Assembly: GCF_041904905.1 (NCBI RefSeq)
Contig: NZ_JAYRMI010000097.1
Coordinates: forward strand, 1-11,865
Source: Zoogloea sp041904905
GTDB lineage: Bacteria; Pseudomonadota; Gammaproteobacteria; Burkholderiales; Rhodocyclaceae
DNA length: 11,865 nucleotides
Direction: 5' to 3'
Of this stretch, positions 1 through 9,897 are shown piece by piece. A program made the position numbers and the translations under genes. How positions within the stretch are numbered: position 1 is the first letter of the stretch; every line of letters starts with the position of its first letter. The notes under the pieces were generated by a model, which was not told where the DNA came from, searched no databases, and saw only the letters and a program-made list of their open reading frames with translations.

Positions 1-9
1 TTTTCGACG

Positions 10-984
10 ATGACCCGGCTGCTGCTCGCCCCGATGGAGGGGCTCGCCGACGACGTGCTGCGCGAGGTGCTGACCCGCGTGCCGGGTTACGACCACGCGG
101 TGACGGAGTTCGTGCGGGTGTCGGGCACGCTGCTGCCGCTGCGGGCCTTCGCGCGGGTGTCGCCGGAGCTTCGCGCCGGCAGCACAACGAGCAGCGGCAC
201 GCCGGTGCGGGTGCAGCTGCTGGGCTCCGACCCGCCCTGCATGGGCGACAACGCGGCCCAGCTGGTGCGGCTGAACCCGGCGGGGATCGACCTGAACTTC
301 GGCTGCCCGGCGCCGCTGGTCAATCGTCACGGGGGCGGCGCGGCCTTGCTCGACGAGCCCGAGACGCTCCACGCCATCGCCTGCGCGGTGCGCCGGGCGG
401 TGCCGCGGCACATCCCCTTCACCGCCAAGATGCGCCTGGGGGTGGCCGACACCGGCCGCGCGCTGGCGTGCGCCCAGGCCCTGGCCGACGGCGGGGTGGA
501 GGACATCGTCGTCCATGCCCGCACCAAGATCGACGGCTACCGCCCGCCCGCCCACTGGGAGTGGGTGGGGCGCATCGCCGACGCGGTGGCGGTGCCGGTG
601 GTGGCCAACGGCGAGGTGTGGAACGAGGCGGACTGGCGGCGCTGCCGTTCGGTGAGCGGCGCCGCCGACGTGATGCTGGGCCGCGGCGCGGTGTCGGACC
701 CCTTCCTGGCGCGGCGCATCCGCGCGGGGGGCGAGGGCGCGCCGGATCGCGACGCCGAGTGGGCCGAGCTGCTGCCGCTGATCGGCGAGTTCTGGCAGCG
801 GGTGCTGGCCAAGGTGGAGGCGCGCCACGCGCCGGGCCGGCTCAAGCAGTGGTTGGGCATGCTGCGGCGCAACTTTCCCCGCGCCGAAATTCTCTACGCG
901 GAGCTGCGCGCCCAGAAAGATCCGTTGGTCGTCGCCCATATCCTGGGTTGTCACGGCGTACCGGTGCTGAAGGCGGCCGCGTAG
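10..984 (+). CDS. dusC: tRNA-dihydrouridine synthase, DusC type
   Basis: A 324-residue FMN-dependent enzyme that reduces a uridine in the tRNA D-loop to dihydrouridine; the DusC subfamily modifies position 16. The N-terminus 'LLLAPMEGLADDVLRE' is the family TIM-barrel start. The motif 'DLNFGCPAPLVNRHGGGAALL' carries the expected catalytic cysteine at residue 99 (Cys98 in E. coli DusC). 'VVHARTK' and 'VVANGEVW' are the tRNA- and FMN-binding strands, and 'GRLKQWLGMLRR' in the C-terminal helical domain matches the DusC-specific 'RIKQWLSYLRK'. Length is normal for the family. The start lies only 9 nt into the window, so upstream signals cannot be judged and an earlier start is not excluded. It is the first gene of a tight plus-strand cluster, 9 nt ahead of a second tRNA-modification-like gene. 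DusC rather than DusA or DusB is based on the C-terminal motif and overall similarity. Confidence 0.93.
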   Translation: MTRLLLAPMEGLADDVLREVLTRVPGYDHAVTEFVRVSGTLLPLRAFARVSPELRAGSTTSSGTPVRVQLLGSDPPCMGDNAAQLVRLNPAGIDLNFGCPAPLVNRHGGGAALLDEPETLHAIACAVRRAVPRHIPFTAKMRLGVADTGRALACAQALADGGVEDIVVHARTKIDGYRPPAHWEWVGRIADAVAVPVVANGEVWNEADWRRCRSVSGAADVMLGRGAVSDPFLARRIRAGGEGAPDRDAEWAELLPLIGEFWQRVLAKVEARHAPGRLKQWLGMLRRNFPRAEILYAELRAQKDPLVVAHILGCHGVPVLKAAA

Positions 985-993
985 AATTGGCGG

Positions 994-1685
994 ATGTACG
1001 CCAATTCGAAGATCCCCGAGAGCGCCCAGCCGGGCGTTCATGAAAACCTTGTCGAGCGGGTCGTCAAACACGCCCGCTCCGAGTTCCGCAAACCCTATCT
1101 CGATCACAACAAGGCCGCCTTCGCGGCCAGCCTGGCTGGCTGGGACGGTAAGGCGCCGCTGATCCTGGACGCCGGCTGCGGCGTTGGGCACAGCACCATC
1201 CAGCTCGCCCGGGCGTTTCCCGAGCACTGGGTGATCGGCGTCGATCAGTCGGAAGACCGGCTGTCCCGCAAGAAGCCTTACCCCGATGCGCTGCTGCCGA
1301 AGAACATGGTCTTCGTGCGGGCCGATCTGGTGGACTACTGGCGGCTGATGGCCGACGCCGGCATCCGGCTCGACCGGCACTACATCCTCTACCCCAACCC
1401 CTGGCCCAAGATCGGCCACCTGGCGCGGCGCTGGCACGCCCATCCGGTGTTTCCGTTTGTGCCAAGGTTGGGTGGGCGGCTGGAATGTCGCAGCAACTGG
1501 AATATTTATGTGGAAGAATTCGCCCTCGCGATCGGCCTGCTGACCGGCCGCGAGGTTGGCTGGGCGCCCTTCGAGGCCCCGTCGCCGCTCACCCCTTTTG
1601 AACGCAAGTACCGGGATTCCGGCCAGACCCTTTACCGGTGTGTGGTGGAGCTCGATCGCCAACCCAGACCGGAGGAAGACCCGTC

Positions 1686-1689
<4 letters not shown>
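994..1689 (+). CDS. TrmB-family SAM-dependent methyltransferase (tRNA guanine-N7 methyltransferase-like)
   Basis: A 231-residue Rossmann-fold methyltransferase. The SAM-binding motif I is 'LDAGCGVG' at residues 58-65, followed by an acidic strand end 'VIGVDQSEDRL' that should contact the SAM ribose. 'YPNPWPKIGHLARRW' starting near residue 133 corresponds to the TrmB signature, usually FPDPWPK-x-RH-x-KRR. TrmB makes m7G46 in the tRNA variable loop. Here the signature Asp is replaced by Asn (N135) and the KRR part is altered, so the protein may be a diverged paralogue with a different RNA target; I therefore give no gene symbol. The start ATG has no Shine-Dalgarno at normal spacing: GGCGG abuts it directly, and TAGAAT lies 7 nt upstream, which raises the possibility of a leaderless mRNA. 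Its stop overlaps the next start as ATGA, implying translational coupling with the yecA-type gene. Confidence 0.85.
1671..1676 (+). promoter_or_regulatory. Ribosome binding site of the yecA-family gene
   Basis: GGAGGA, 9 nt before ATG 1686 and inside the end of the methyltransferase gene. It decides the start of the yecA-type gene and fits the coupled ATGA stop-start. Confidence 0.75.
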
Positions 1690-2402
<713 letters not shown>

Positions 2403-2427
2403 GCGGCTGCCTGCGGGGGCCCGCATC

Positions 2428-4386
2428 GTGGGTCTGAAGTACCGCGGCGAGATCGACGGCCTGCGGGCCGTCGCCGTCTTGCCGGTGATCCTGTTCCACG
2501 CCGGCTTCGGCCTGTTCGGCGGTGGCTATGTGGGCGTGGACGTGTTCTTCGTCATCAGCGGCTACCTGATTACCAGCATCCTGCTGGCCGAACTCCAGGC
2601 GGGCAGCTTCACCGTCGTCGGTTTCTACGAGCGGCGGGCGCGGCGAATCCTGCCGGCGCTGTTCGCGGTGATGCTGGCGACGTTGCCCTTCGCCTGGTTG
2701 TGGCTGGCGCCGGCGGAGATGCGGAAGTTCTGCAACAGCCTGATCGGGGTCTCGCTGTTCAGCTCCAACATTTTGTTTTGGCAGGAGAGCGGCTACTTCG
2801 ACACCGCCGCCGAGCTGAAGCCCTTGCTCCACACCTGGAGTCTGGCGGTGGAGGAGCAGTTCTACGTGTTCTTCCCCCTGCTGCTGATGGCGGTGTGGCG
2901 TCTTGGCCGGCGCCGGATCGGGGTGCTGCTGGCGGCGCTGCTGGTCGCCAGCCTGCTGGCGGCCGAGTGGGGGCTGAGACACGACCCCACCGGAGCCTAT
3001 TACCTGCTTCACACCCGCGGCTGGGAGCTGCTCATCGGTGCGCTGGTGGCGCTGGTGCTGTCGGCCCGCGCGGGGGCGGACGGCGCGCTGGTGCCGTCGT
3101 CGCCCTGGCTTGCGCAGCTGGCGGGGCTGGCCGGGCTGGCCGCCATCGGGGTGTCGGTCTTCCTGTTCGACCGGCACACGCCCTTTCCTGGGGTGCACGC
3201 GCTGCTCCCCACATTGGGCACGGCGCTGGTGATCCTGTTCGCCAGCCCCCGGACGGCGGTGGGCGCGCTCTTGGGCAACCGCTTCTGCGTGGGGATCGGC
3301 CTGCTCAGCTACAGCGCTTATCTGTGGCACCAGCCGCTGCTGGCCTTTGCCCGGGTTCGCAGCGTGGGGGCGCCCAGCGAGGCCCTGATGGGTGCGTTGG
3401 CGGTGGCGTCGGTGGCGCTGGCCTATCTGAGCTGGCGGTTCGTGGAGCGGCCCTTCCGGCAGCGTCGAACGGTTCCCCGCCGGGCGGTGTTCCTGTTCAG
3501 CGGGGTGTGCCTGCTGGGTTTCATCGCCGTGGGGCTGGGCGGGCGGCTGACCGGCGGCTACGAGGCCCAGCGTCTCGACGCGGACCGCATCGCCCTGCGC
3601 AAGACAGCCCAGCCCAGCCCGCTGCGGGATACCTGCCACACCCTGGATTCGCCGGATTTCACGCCGCCGGCCCGGGCGTGCACCTACTTCGGCAGCAAGG
3701 TGACCTGGGCTGTCTTCGGCGACAGCCACGCGGTGGAGCTGGCCTATGCCTTGGCCGAGGGGCTGAAGCGGGACGACCTGGGCCTCAAGCACCTCAGCTA
3801 CAGCGGCTGCGGCCCGGTGGCCGGGCGGGCCGACCTGGGCTCGGACTGCCGCAAGTGGTCGGACGCCGCGCTGGCCCATCTGGAGCGCCTGCCGGAGGTG
3901 CACACGGTGGTGGTGGTGTACCGCATGAACCTGCATCTCTTCGGCGAGCATGAAGGCGTCTACCCGGCGCTGCCGGATACGGTCGGCGAGGCCGAGCGCG
4001 CGCGCACGTGGCAAAGTTACGTGGCGCTGCTGTCGCGCCTGCAGGCCGCCGGCAAGCGGGTGGTGGCGGTGCTGCAGGCGCCGGAGCTGCGCAAGGGCAT
4101 CGACGATCTGGTGTTGGTGGACGGTGGCCCGCGGATCGTCGGTGTGGAGCGGCGCTGGTGGGATCGCCGCCAGGCTTTCGTGCGCGCCCATCTGCCCGAT
4201 CTGCCCCCCGGCGTGGCGGTGGTGGACCCGGCCGAGGTGCTGTGCGATGCCGAGGCCTGCTACGCCGCGGGCGACGGGCAGGCCGACTACTTCGACGACG
4301 ATCACCTGTCGGTACAAGGCGCCCGCAAGGTGGCGCAGCAGATCTTCAAACAAACGGCGCCCGAGGCGCGCCCTGCAACGGAGTGA
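2428..4386 (+). CDS. Membrane acyltransferase (acyltransferase 3 / OafA-YrhL family) with C-terminal SGNH domain
   Basis: A roughly 652-residue inner-membrane protein. The N-terminal half (about 1-360) is an acyltransferase 3 domain with about ten hydrophobic segments. It shows the family R-x10-H pair (R13, H24 in 'GLRAVAVLPVILFHAG'), 'GGYVGVDVFFVISGYLIT', 'FYERRARRILPAL' and 'HTWSLAVEEQFYVFFPLLL'. The C-terminal part (about 400-652) is a periplasmic SGNH hydrolase-like domain with nucleophile motif 'FGDSH' (Ser433) and catalytic 'DDDHLS' (D623-x-x-H626). Such fusions (OafA-like) O-acetylate envelope polysaccharides: the membrane domain passes acetyl groups across and the SGNH domain transfers them. 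The acceptor cannot be told from sequence, and no polysaccharide genes lie nearby. I chose GTG 2428 because it is preceded by GGGGG at 2415-2419 and begins just before the conserved 'YRGEIDGLRAVA'; the in-frame ATG at 2356 would add 24 Arg/Ala-rich residues lying over the yecA SEC-C motif. Confidence 0.9.
   Translation: MGLKYRGEIDGLRAVAVLPVILFHAGFGLFGGGYVGVDVFFVISGYLITSILLAELQAGSFTVVGFYERRARRILPALFAVMLATLPFAWLWLAPAEMRKFCNSLIGVSLFSSNILFWQESGYFDTAAELKPLLHTWSLAVEEQFYVFFPLLLMAVWRLGRRRIGVLLAALLVASLLAAEWGLRHDPTGAYYLLHTRGWELLIGALVALVLSARAGADGALVPSSPWLAQLAGLAGLAAIGVSVFLFDRHTPFPGVHALLPTLGTALVILFASPRTAVGALLGNRFCVGIGLLSYSAYLWHQPLLAFARVRSVGAPSEALMGALAVASVALAYLSWRFVERPFRQRRTVPRRAVFLFSGVCLLGFIAVGLGGRLTGGYEAQRLDADRIALRKTAQPSPLRDTCHTLDSPDFTPPARACTYFGSKVTWAVFGDSHAVELAYALAEGLKRDDLGLKHLSYSGCGPVAGRADLGSDCRKWSDAALAHLERLPEVHTVVVVYRMNLHLFGEHEGVYPALPDTVGEAERARTWQSYVALLSRLQAAGKRVVAVLQAPELRKGIDDLVLVDGGPRIVGVERRWWDRRQAFVRAHLPDLPPGVAVVDPAEVLCDAEACYAAGDGQADYFDDDHLSVQGARKVAQQIFKQTAPEARPATE
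4380..4383 (+). promoter_or_regulatory. Ribosome binding site deciding the GTG start of the YkgJ-family gene
   Basis: GGAG, 7 nt before GTG 4391. It overlaps the last codons of the acyltransferase gene and selects a GTG with no nearby in-frame ATG that would keep the conserved CxxCxxCC motif. Confidence 0.6.
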
Positions 4387-4390
4387 CGAA

Positions 4391-4723
4391 GTGGCCGATC
4401 CCTGCCTGACCTGTGGCGCGTGCTGCGCGAGTTTTCGGGTCGATTTCCACGTCTCGGATCTGGAAACCTGCCCCGGCGGCTGCGTGCCGGTGGCGCTCAC
4501 CGTGCCGGTGACGGCCACCCTCGCGCGGATGCGCGGCACCGACGAAGGCCCGCCGCGCTGCATCGCGCTGGCTGGCGAGATCGGCCAGGCGGTGAGCTGC
4601 ACGATCTACGACCGGCGCCCCGGGCCGTGCCGGGATTTCGCCCCCTTCGCGGCGCTGGGCATCGGCGACGAGGGCTGCGCCCGGGCCCGCCGACGGCACG
4701 GCATGAAGCCTCTCGACGAGTGA
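4391..4723 (+). CDS. YkgJ-family cysteine cluster protein
   Basis: A 110-residue small soluble protein. It begins with 'DPCLTCGACCASFRVDF', a CxxCxxCC cluster at residues 5-12, followed by further cysteines in 'GPPRCIAL', 'SCTIYDRRPGPCRDF' and near the C-terminus. This is the YkgJ (zinc/iron-chelating, CxxCxxCC) family pattern; the cysteines are thought to bind a metal or Fe-S cluster. No specific reaction is established for the family members most like this one. The GTG start at 4391 is chosen because GGAG (4380-4383) sits 7 nt before it and because the cysteine motif follows at once. It starts 4 nt after the acyltransferase stop, so it is almost certainly in the same transcript and is the last gene of the plus-strand cluster. 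Confidence 0.85.
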   Translation: MADPCLTCGACCASFRVDFHVSDLETCPGGCVPVALTVPVTATLARMRGTDEGPPRCIALAGEIGQAVSCTIYDRRPGPCRDFAPFAALGIGDEGCARARRRHGMKPLDE

Positions 4724-4830
4724 CATCCTGCCGGCGGCACGGGCGGTTTCACAGTTAGAAACAGAATCCGCGATGCCGAAGCTGTCGCGCGGGCTTAGTC
4801 TGTCGGTTTGACCACCACCAGGAGAAGCAC

Positions 4831-5319
4831 ATGGGTTTGCTGAGTTTCGTACGTGAAGCGGGCGAGAAGCTGTTCGGCCGCAAGGATGTGGAAGCCGCCG
4901 CCGCCGAGCCCAGCGCCGCCGACAAGCTGGCCGAGCTGAACCGCAAGGCCGCCGCGGCGATCGTGGCCTACATCGACAAGCAGGGGCTCGACACCAGCGC
5001 GCTCTCGGTGAGCTTCGATGGCGCCAGCAGCACCGTCACCGTTGCCGGCACGGTGGCCGATCAGGCCACCAAGGAGAAGGTGCTGCTGTGCTGCGGTAAC
5101 GTGGACGGCGTGGATAAGGTGGACGACCAGCTTGGCGTGACCAACCCCGAGCCGCCGGCCCAGTTTCACACCGTGGTGCGGGGCGACACCCTGTCTGCCA
5201 TCGCCAAGGCCTTCTATGGCAACGCCAACGCCTACATGAAGATCTTCGAGGCCAACAAGCCGATGCTGGGCCACCCGGACAAGATCTACCCGGGCCAGGT
5301 GCTGCGCATTCCGGCCTGA
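4831..5319 (+). CDS. lysM: BON and LysM domain protein (YgaU/Kbp type)
   Basis: A 162-residue protein closely resembling E. coli YgaU/Kbp in length and layout. The N-terminus 'MGLLSFVREAGEKLFG' matches Kbp 'MGLFNFVKDAGEKLW' and is not a signal peptide. A BON domain spans about residues 25-100 ('VTVAGTVADQATKEKVLLCCGNVDGVDKVDDQL'). A LysM domain covers about 113-160 ('HTVVRGDTLSAIAKAFYGNANAYMKIFEANKP', ending 'IYPGQVLRIP'). In E. coli this protein is cytoplasmic, binds K+ and changes shape when bound, supporting growth at high external osmolarity or K+; annotation pipelines often call it peptidoglycan-binding LysM. AGGAGA at 4820-4825 gives good start support. It has 107 nt upstream and a hairpin just downstream, so it is probably a single-gene unit. 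The two adjacent cysteines (LLCCGN) are unusual but not informative. Confidence 0.93.
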   Translation: MGLLSFVREAGEKLFGRKDVEAAAAEPSAADKLAELNRKAAAAIVAYIDKQGLDTSALSVSFDGASSTVTVAGTVADQATKEKVLLCCGNVDGVDKVDDQLGVTNPEPPAQFHTVVRGDTLSAIAKAFYGNANAYMKIFEANKPMLGHPDKIYPGQVLRIPA

Positions 5320-5332
5320 GCGCGTGTTCTGA

Positions 5333-5354
5333 CGGGCTGCCGGCGGGCGGCCCG
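5333..5354 (+). terminator. GC-rich hairpin after lysM, possible terminator
   Basis: CGGGCTGCC pairs with GGCGGCCCG (9 bp including one G-U pair) around a GGCG loop, 14 nt after the lysM stop. No T-run follows, so it may be a weak intrinsic terminator, a 3'-end stabiliser or a Rho-associated structure. Confidence 0.4.
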
Positions 5355-5356
5355 GA

Positions 5357-5385
5357 TTGGCGGATTGAGTCGGGTCTGACACAAT
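5357..5385 (+). promoter_or_regulatory. Candidate sigma-70 promoter of ybcJ
   Basis: TTGGCG (5357-5362), 17 nt, then CACAAT (5380-5385). Transcription would start near 5392, giving a leader of about 38 nt with GGAG at 5417-5420. It coincides with an inverted repeat. Prediction by eye only. Confidence 0.4.
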
Positions 5386-5390
5386 CCGCC
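5359..5390. repeat. Inverted repeat overlapping the ybcJ promoter
   Basis: GGCGGATTG (5359-5367) and CAATCCGCC (5382-5390) are perfect 9-bp inverted arms. Inside them GTC/GAC can pair after an A-A mismatch, leaving a 6-nt loop. It could be an operator covering both promoter hexamers or an RNA hairpin ending upstream transcription. Confidence 0.6.
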
Positions 5391-5429
5391 GCTCCTGAAA
5401 CATTTCTGCAATCGCCGGAGCCCGCCACC

Positions 5430-5648
5430 ATGACCATCCGATTCCCCGTTGAAGGCGAATTCATCCAGCTCGACCAGCTGCTCAAGGCCACCGGCCTGTG
5501 CGGGTCGGGCGGCGAGGCCAAGCAGCGCGTTGCCGACGGGGCGGTGTGCGTGGACGGGGAGATCGAGAACCGCAAGCGGGCCAAGCTGCGCCCGGGTCAG
5601 CGCATCGACTTTGCCGGCGAGACCATCGAGCTGGTGGCTGCCGGCTGA
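5430..5648 (+). CDS. ybcJ: S4 RNA-binding domain protein, YbcJ family
   Basis: A 72-residue protein made almost wholly of an S4 RNA-binding fold: 'FIQLDQLLKATGLCGSGGEAKQRVADGAVCVDGEIENRKRAKLRPGQRIDFAGE'. The alpha-L motif 'GSGGEAKQRVADGAVCVDGE' and 'RKRAKLRPGQ' are the typical RNA-contacting parts. E. coli YbcJ is about 70 residues and its structure shows an S4 fold, but its RNA target is not known. GGAG at 5417-5420, 9 nt before ATG 5430, supports the start. It stands alone on the plus strand and converges with gstA, the stop codons being separated by only 15 nt, so the two transcripts probably overlap at their 3' ends. Confidence 0.9.
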   Translation: MTIRFPVEGEFIQLDQLLKATGLCGSGGEAKQRVADGAVCVDGEIENRKRAKLRPGQRIDFAGETIELVAAG

Positions 5649-5663
5649 TCTCGCTTCACGCCA

Positions 5664-6272
5664 TCACTTCAGCAGGCCTTCGGCCTTCAGCGCCGCCTGC
5701 ACGGCGGGGCGGGCCCGCACGCGCTCGGCGAAGGCGCCAAGGCTCGGCCAGGGGGTGATGTCCACCTTCACCAGGCCGGTCCAGCCCAACACGGTGAAGA
5801 GGTAGGCGTCGGCCACCGAGAACGCGTCGCCCAGCAGATAGGGTTTGGTGTCGAGGGCCGCGGCGACGATGGGCAGGCGACGGGCCAGGTTGGCCCGGGC
5901 GGCATCGCGCATGTCGTCGCTGGCGGCAGGGTTGAACAGTGGGCTGAAGCTCTTGTGGAGTTCGGTGCCGATGAAGGTGAGCCACTCCTGCAGGCGGGCG
6001 CGGGCAAGGGTGCCGGCGGGCGGGGCGAGCTTCTTCTCGGGCACCAGATCGGCCACGTACTGCACGATGGCCGGGCCTTCGGTGAGCAGCTCCCCATCGT
6101 CCAGCGCCAGCGCAGGCACGTAGCCCTTGGGGTTGATGGCGGCGAAGTCGGCGCCGGATGCGGTCTCCTTGGTGCGCAGGTTCACCTTTTCGAGGGCGAC
6201 GTCGAAACCGGCTTCGCGCAGCACGATGTGGGGCGACAGGGAGCAGGCGCCGGGGGAGTAGTAGAGCTTCAT
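5664..6272 (-). CDS. gstA: Glutathione S-transferase, beta class (GstA)
   Basis: A 202-residue cytosolic enzyme that conjugates glutathione to electrophiles. It aligns along its length with E. coli GstA: 'MKLYYSPGACSLSPHIVLREAG' with the beta-class cysteine at residue 10, 'NPKGYVPAL' with the cis-proline loop, 'LLTEGPAIVQYVAD' with the glutathione-binding Glu65-Gly66, and 'TELHKSFSPLF' with His106, the second active-site residue of this class. The C-terminal 'FSVADAYLFTVLGW' is the helical-domain N-capping and hydrophobic-staple region. Start chosen at 6272 because GAGGAG (plus-strand 6281-6286) lies 8 nt upstream and the family begins with MKLYY; a longer frame starting at 6317 would overlap the end of ychJ. 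It lies 22 nt after ychJ on the same strand, so the two are probably one transcript. A general detoxification role is inferred; the substrate is unknown. Confidence 0.93.
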   Translation of the reverse strand: MKLYYSPGACSLSPHIVLREAGFDVALEKVNLRTKETASGADFAAINPKGYVPALALDDGELLTEGPAIVQYVADLVPEKKLAPPAGTLARARLQEWLTFIGTELHKSFSPLFNPAASDDMRDAARANLARRLPIVAAALDTKPYLLGDAFSVADAYLFTVLGWTGLVKVDITPWPSLGAFAERVRARPAVQAALKAEGLLK

Positions 6273-6294
6273 GGGGGTGTCTCCTCGAGTTTTT

Positions 6295-6681
6295 TCAGTT
6301 TGGGTGGATGTCGCCATCCAGGTACAGCCAGCGGCCGTCCTCGCGGATGAAGCGGCTGGTTTCGTGCAGGCGGTGGGCGCGCCCGCCGATCTTGTAGCGG
6401 GCCACGAATTCCACCACGGCGTGGCTGTCGTCGGTCAGCTCGAAGCGCTTGACCGCGAGGCCCAGCCACTTGGTGGGCGGATCGCCGGCAAGGTTCAGTC
6501 CGGACGGACGGAAGTCGGGGTGCCAGGTGGTCAGCAGGTAGTCTTCCCGGCCCAGGGTAAAGGCGGTGTAGCGGGAGCGCATCAGGGCTTCGGCATCGGG
6601 GGGCGGGTCGCCCAGGTCCAGGTGGCGGCCGCAGCAGGCGGCGTAGTCGGCGGGTTTTCCGCAGGGGCAGGGGTGGGGCAT
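6295..6681 (-). CDS. ychJ: YchJ family protein (SEC-C motif plus NTF2-like domain)
   Basis: A 128-residue protein. It opens with a SEC-C zinc motif, 'MPHPCPCGKPADYAACCGRH' (Cys5, Cys7, Cys16, Cys17), followed by 'AEALMRSRYTAFTLGREDYLLTTWHP' and '...VEFVARYKIGGRAHRLHETSRF...DGRWLYLDGDI', the UPF0225/YchJ NTF2-like domain. The biochemical role is unknown. E. coli YchJ carries a second SEC-C motif at its C-terminus; this protein ends right after the NTF2-like domain and lacks it, as do many shorter homologues. I chose ATG at 6681 because the motif begins there and a promoter-like pair (minus strand, 6712-6741) would start transcription only about 24 nt upstream; the alternative in-frame ATG at 6744 would lie upstream of that. 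No clear Shine-Dalgarno precedes 6681. First gene of a minus-strand pair with gstA. Confidence 0.88.
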   Translation of the reverse strand: MPHPCPCGKPADYAACCGRHLDLGDPPPDAEALMRSRYTAFTLGREDYLLTTWHPDFRPSGLNLAGDPPTKWLGLAVKRFELTDDSHAVVEFVARYKIGGRAHRLHETSRFIREDGRWLYLDGDIHPN

Positions 6682-6711
6682 CGACGGTGGGTAGCGGAGG
6701 GCGGAGCCCGC

Positions 6712-6741
6712 ATTCTGGAATGAGCCGGGGCGGAATCGCAA
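6712..6741 (-). promoter_or_regulatory. Candidate sigma-70 promoter of ychJ-gstA
   Basis: Read on the minus strand: TTGCGA (6741-6736), 18 nt, CAGAAT (6717-6712). The predicted start near 6705 gives a leader of about 24 nt to ATG 6681. Found by eye. Confidence 0.4.
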
Positions 6742-6874
6742 CATCCGGCGTGCCTTGCCTTGAGATTCCCGCGCCGATGCCGTTACTGGCAGGGATCCGG
6801 GATTTCAGGTGAATAATCGGCGAGCCTGGGCGAGCTGTGCATTCCGATGGGCCGGGCAAGGGTAGCTGCGAGTT

Positions 6875-6880
6875 GGGGAG
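6875..6880 (+). promoter_or_regulatory. Ribosome binding site deciding a TTG start of the histidine kinase
   Basis: GGGGAG, 6 nt before TTG 6887. The next in-frame ATG (6902) has no comparable site at proper spacing, so TTG is preferred. Confidence 0.55.
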
Positions 6881-6886
6881 ACGGCA

Positions 6887-9430
<2,544 letters not shown>

Positions 9431-9439
9431 GCTTTCCCC

Positions 9440-9814
9440 ATGAGCGATGCCTCTTCAAACCCGAAAAAGGTTCTCGTCGTCGATGACAACCTGATCAACC
9501 GACGGCTCGCCATCGCCTTCGTCAGCCGGCTGGGCTACGTGGCCGAGCAGGCCGAAGACGGCCCCGCGGCCCTGGCCAAGCTGGACGCGGAGCCCTTCGG
9601 CGTGGTGTTCCTCGACATCAGCATGCCCGGCATGTCGGGCGAAGAGGTGCTCGCCCGCATCCGCGCCGACGGTCGATTCGGCGGCCTGCGCGTCATCGCC
9701 TATACTGCCCATGCGCTCCCGGAAGAGAAGCAGCGCCTCATCGACGCCGGCTTCGACGATCTGCTCATCAAGCCGATCACCCTGGGGGCAGTCGAAACCG
9801 CGCTCCAGCGCTGA
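9440..9814 (+). CDS. Stand-alone receiver-domain response regulator (CheY-like)
   Basis: A 124-residue protein consisting only of a receiver domain. The acidic pair is Asp15-Asp16 ('VLVVDDN'), the phospho-acceptor is Asp59 in 'VVFLDISMPGMSG', the switch Thr is T89 in 'IAYTAHAL', and the conserved Lys is K111 in 'LIKP'. There is no DNA-binding or enzymatic output domain, so it must act by binding another protein, by relaying phosphate to an Hpt protein, or as a phosphate sink. The sequence style ('DDNLINRRLA', 'DISMPGMSGEEV') is that of receivers attached to hybrid kinases, which suggests a split version of such a kinase. It begins 9 nt after the kinase stop, so it is co-transcribed and the likely cognate partner. 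No good Shine-Dalgarno precedes it, so translation may depend on coupling. Confidence 0.92.
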   Translation: MSDASSNPKKVLVVDDNLINRRLAIAFVSRLGYVAEQAEDGPAALAKLDAEPFGVVFLDISMPGMSGEEVLARIRADGRFGGLRVIAYTAHALPEEKQRLIDAGFDDLLIKPITLGAVETALQR

Positions 9815-9818
9815 TGCA

Positions 9819-9835
9819 CGCACCGGCATGGTGCG
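9819..9835 (+). terminator. Small hairpin after the response regulator, weak terminator candidate
   Basis: CGCACC and GGTGCG pair perfectly around a 5-nt GGCAT loop, 4 nt after the regulator stop. No T-run follows directly, so termination is uncertain. Confidence 0.3.
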
Positions 9836-9864
9836 GGAGCCGTTGAACTTGCTGGAAAAATTGA

Positions 9865-9882
9865 ATTGTGCGTTCGCACAAT
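9865..9882. promoter_or_regulatory. Palindrome upstream of acnB, candidate operator
   Basis: ATTGTGCG TT CGCACAAT: 8-bp perfect inverted arms with a 2-nt centre. It covers the -35 region of the TATAAT promoter at 9898, a typical place for a dimeric repressor or activator. No regulator is assigned. An RNA hairpin is unlikely because the loop would be only 2 nt and the site lies upstream of the predicted start. Confidence 0.55.
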
Positions 9883-9897
9883 CTGCGTGGTTTAAAA

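Noticed and set aside
4724..4830. Promoter for lysM in the 107-nt gap.
   Set aside because: CAGAAT at 4762-4767 resembles a -10 element, but no acceptable -35 hexamer lies 16-18 nt upstream. A promoter probably exists here, but I cannot place it.
5674..5686. AGGCC-TTC-GGCCT hairpin at the 3' ends of convergent ybcJ and gstA, as a bidirectional terminator.
   Set aside because: Only 5 bp with a 3-nt loop, inside the gstA coding sequence, and with no T-run on either side.
6742..6886. Promoter of the histidine kinase in the divergent gap with ychJ.
   Set aside because: TTGAGA at 6760-6765 has only a poor TTACTG at 17 nt, and AATAAT at 6812-6817 has no -35. Nothing convincing is seen, nor any repeat or RNA gene.
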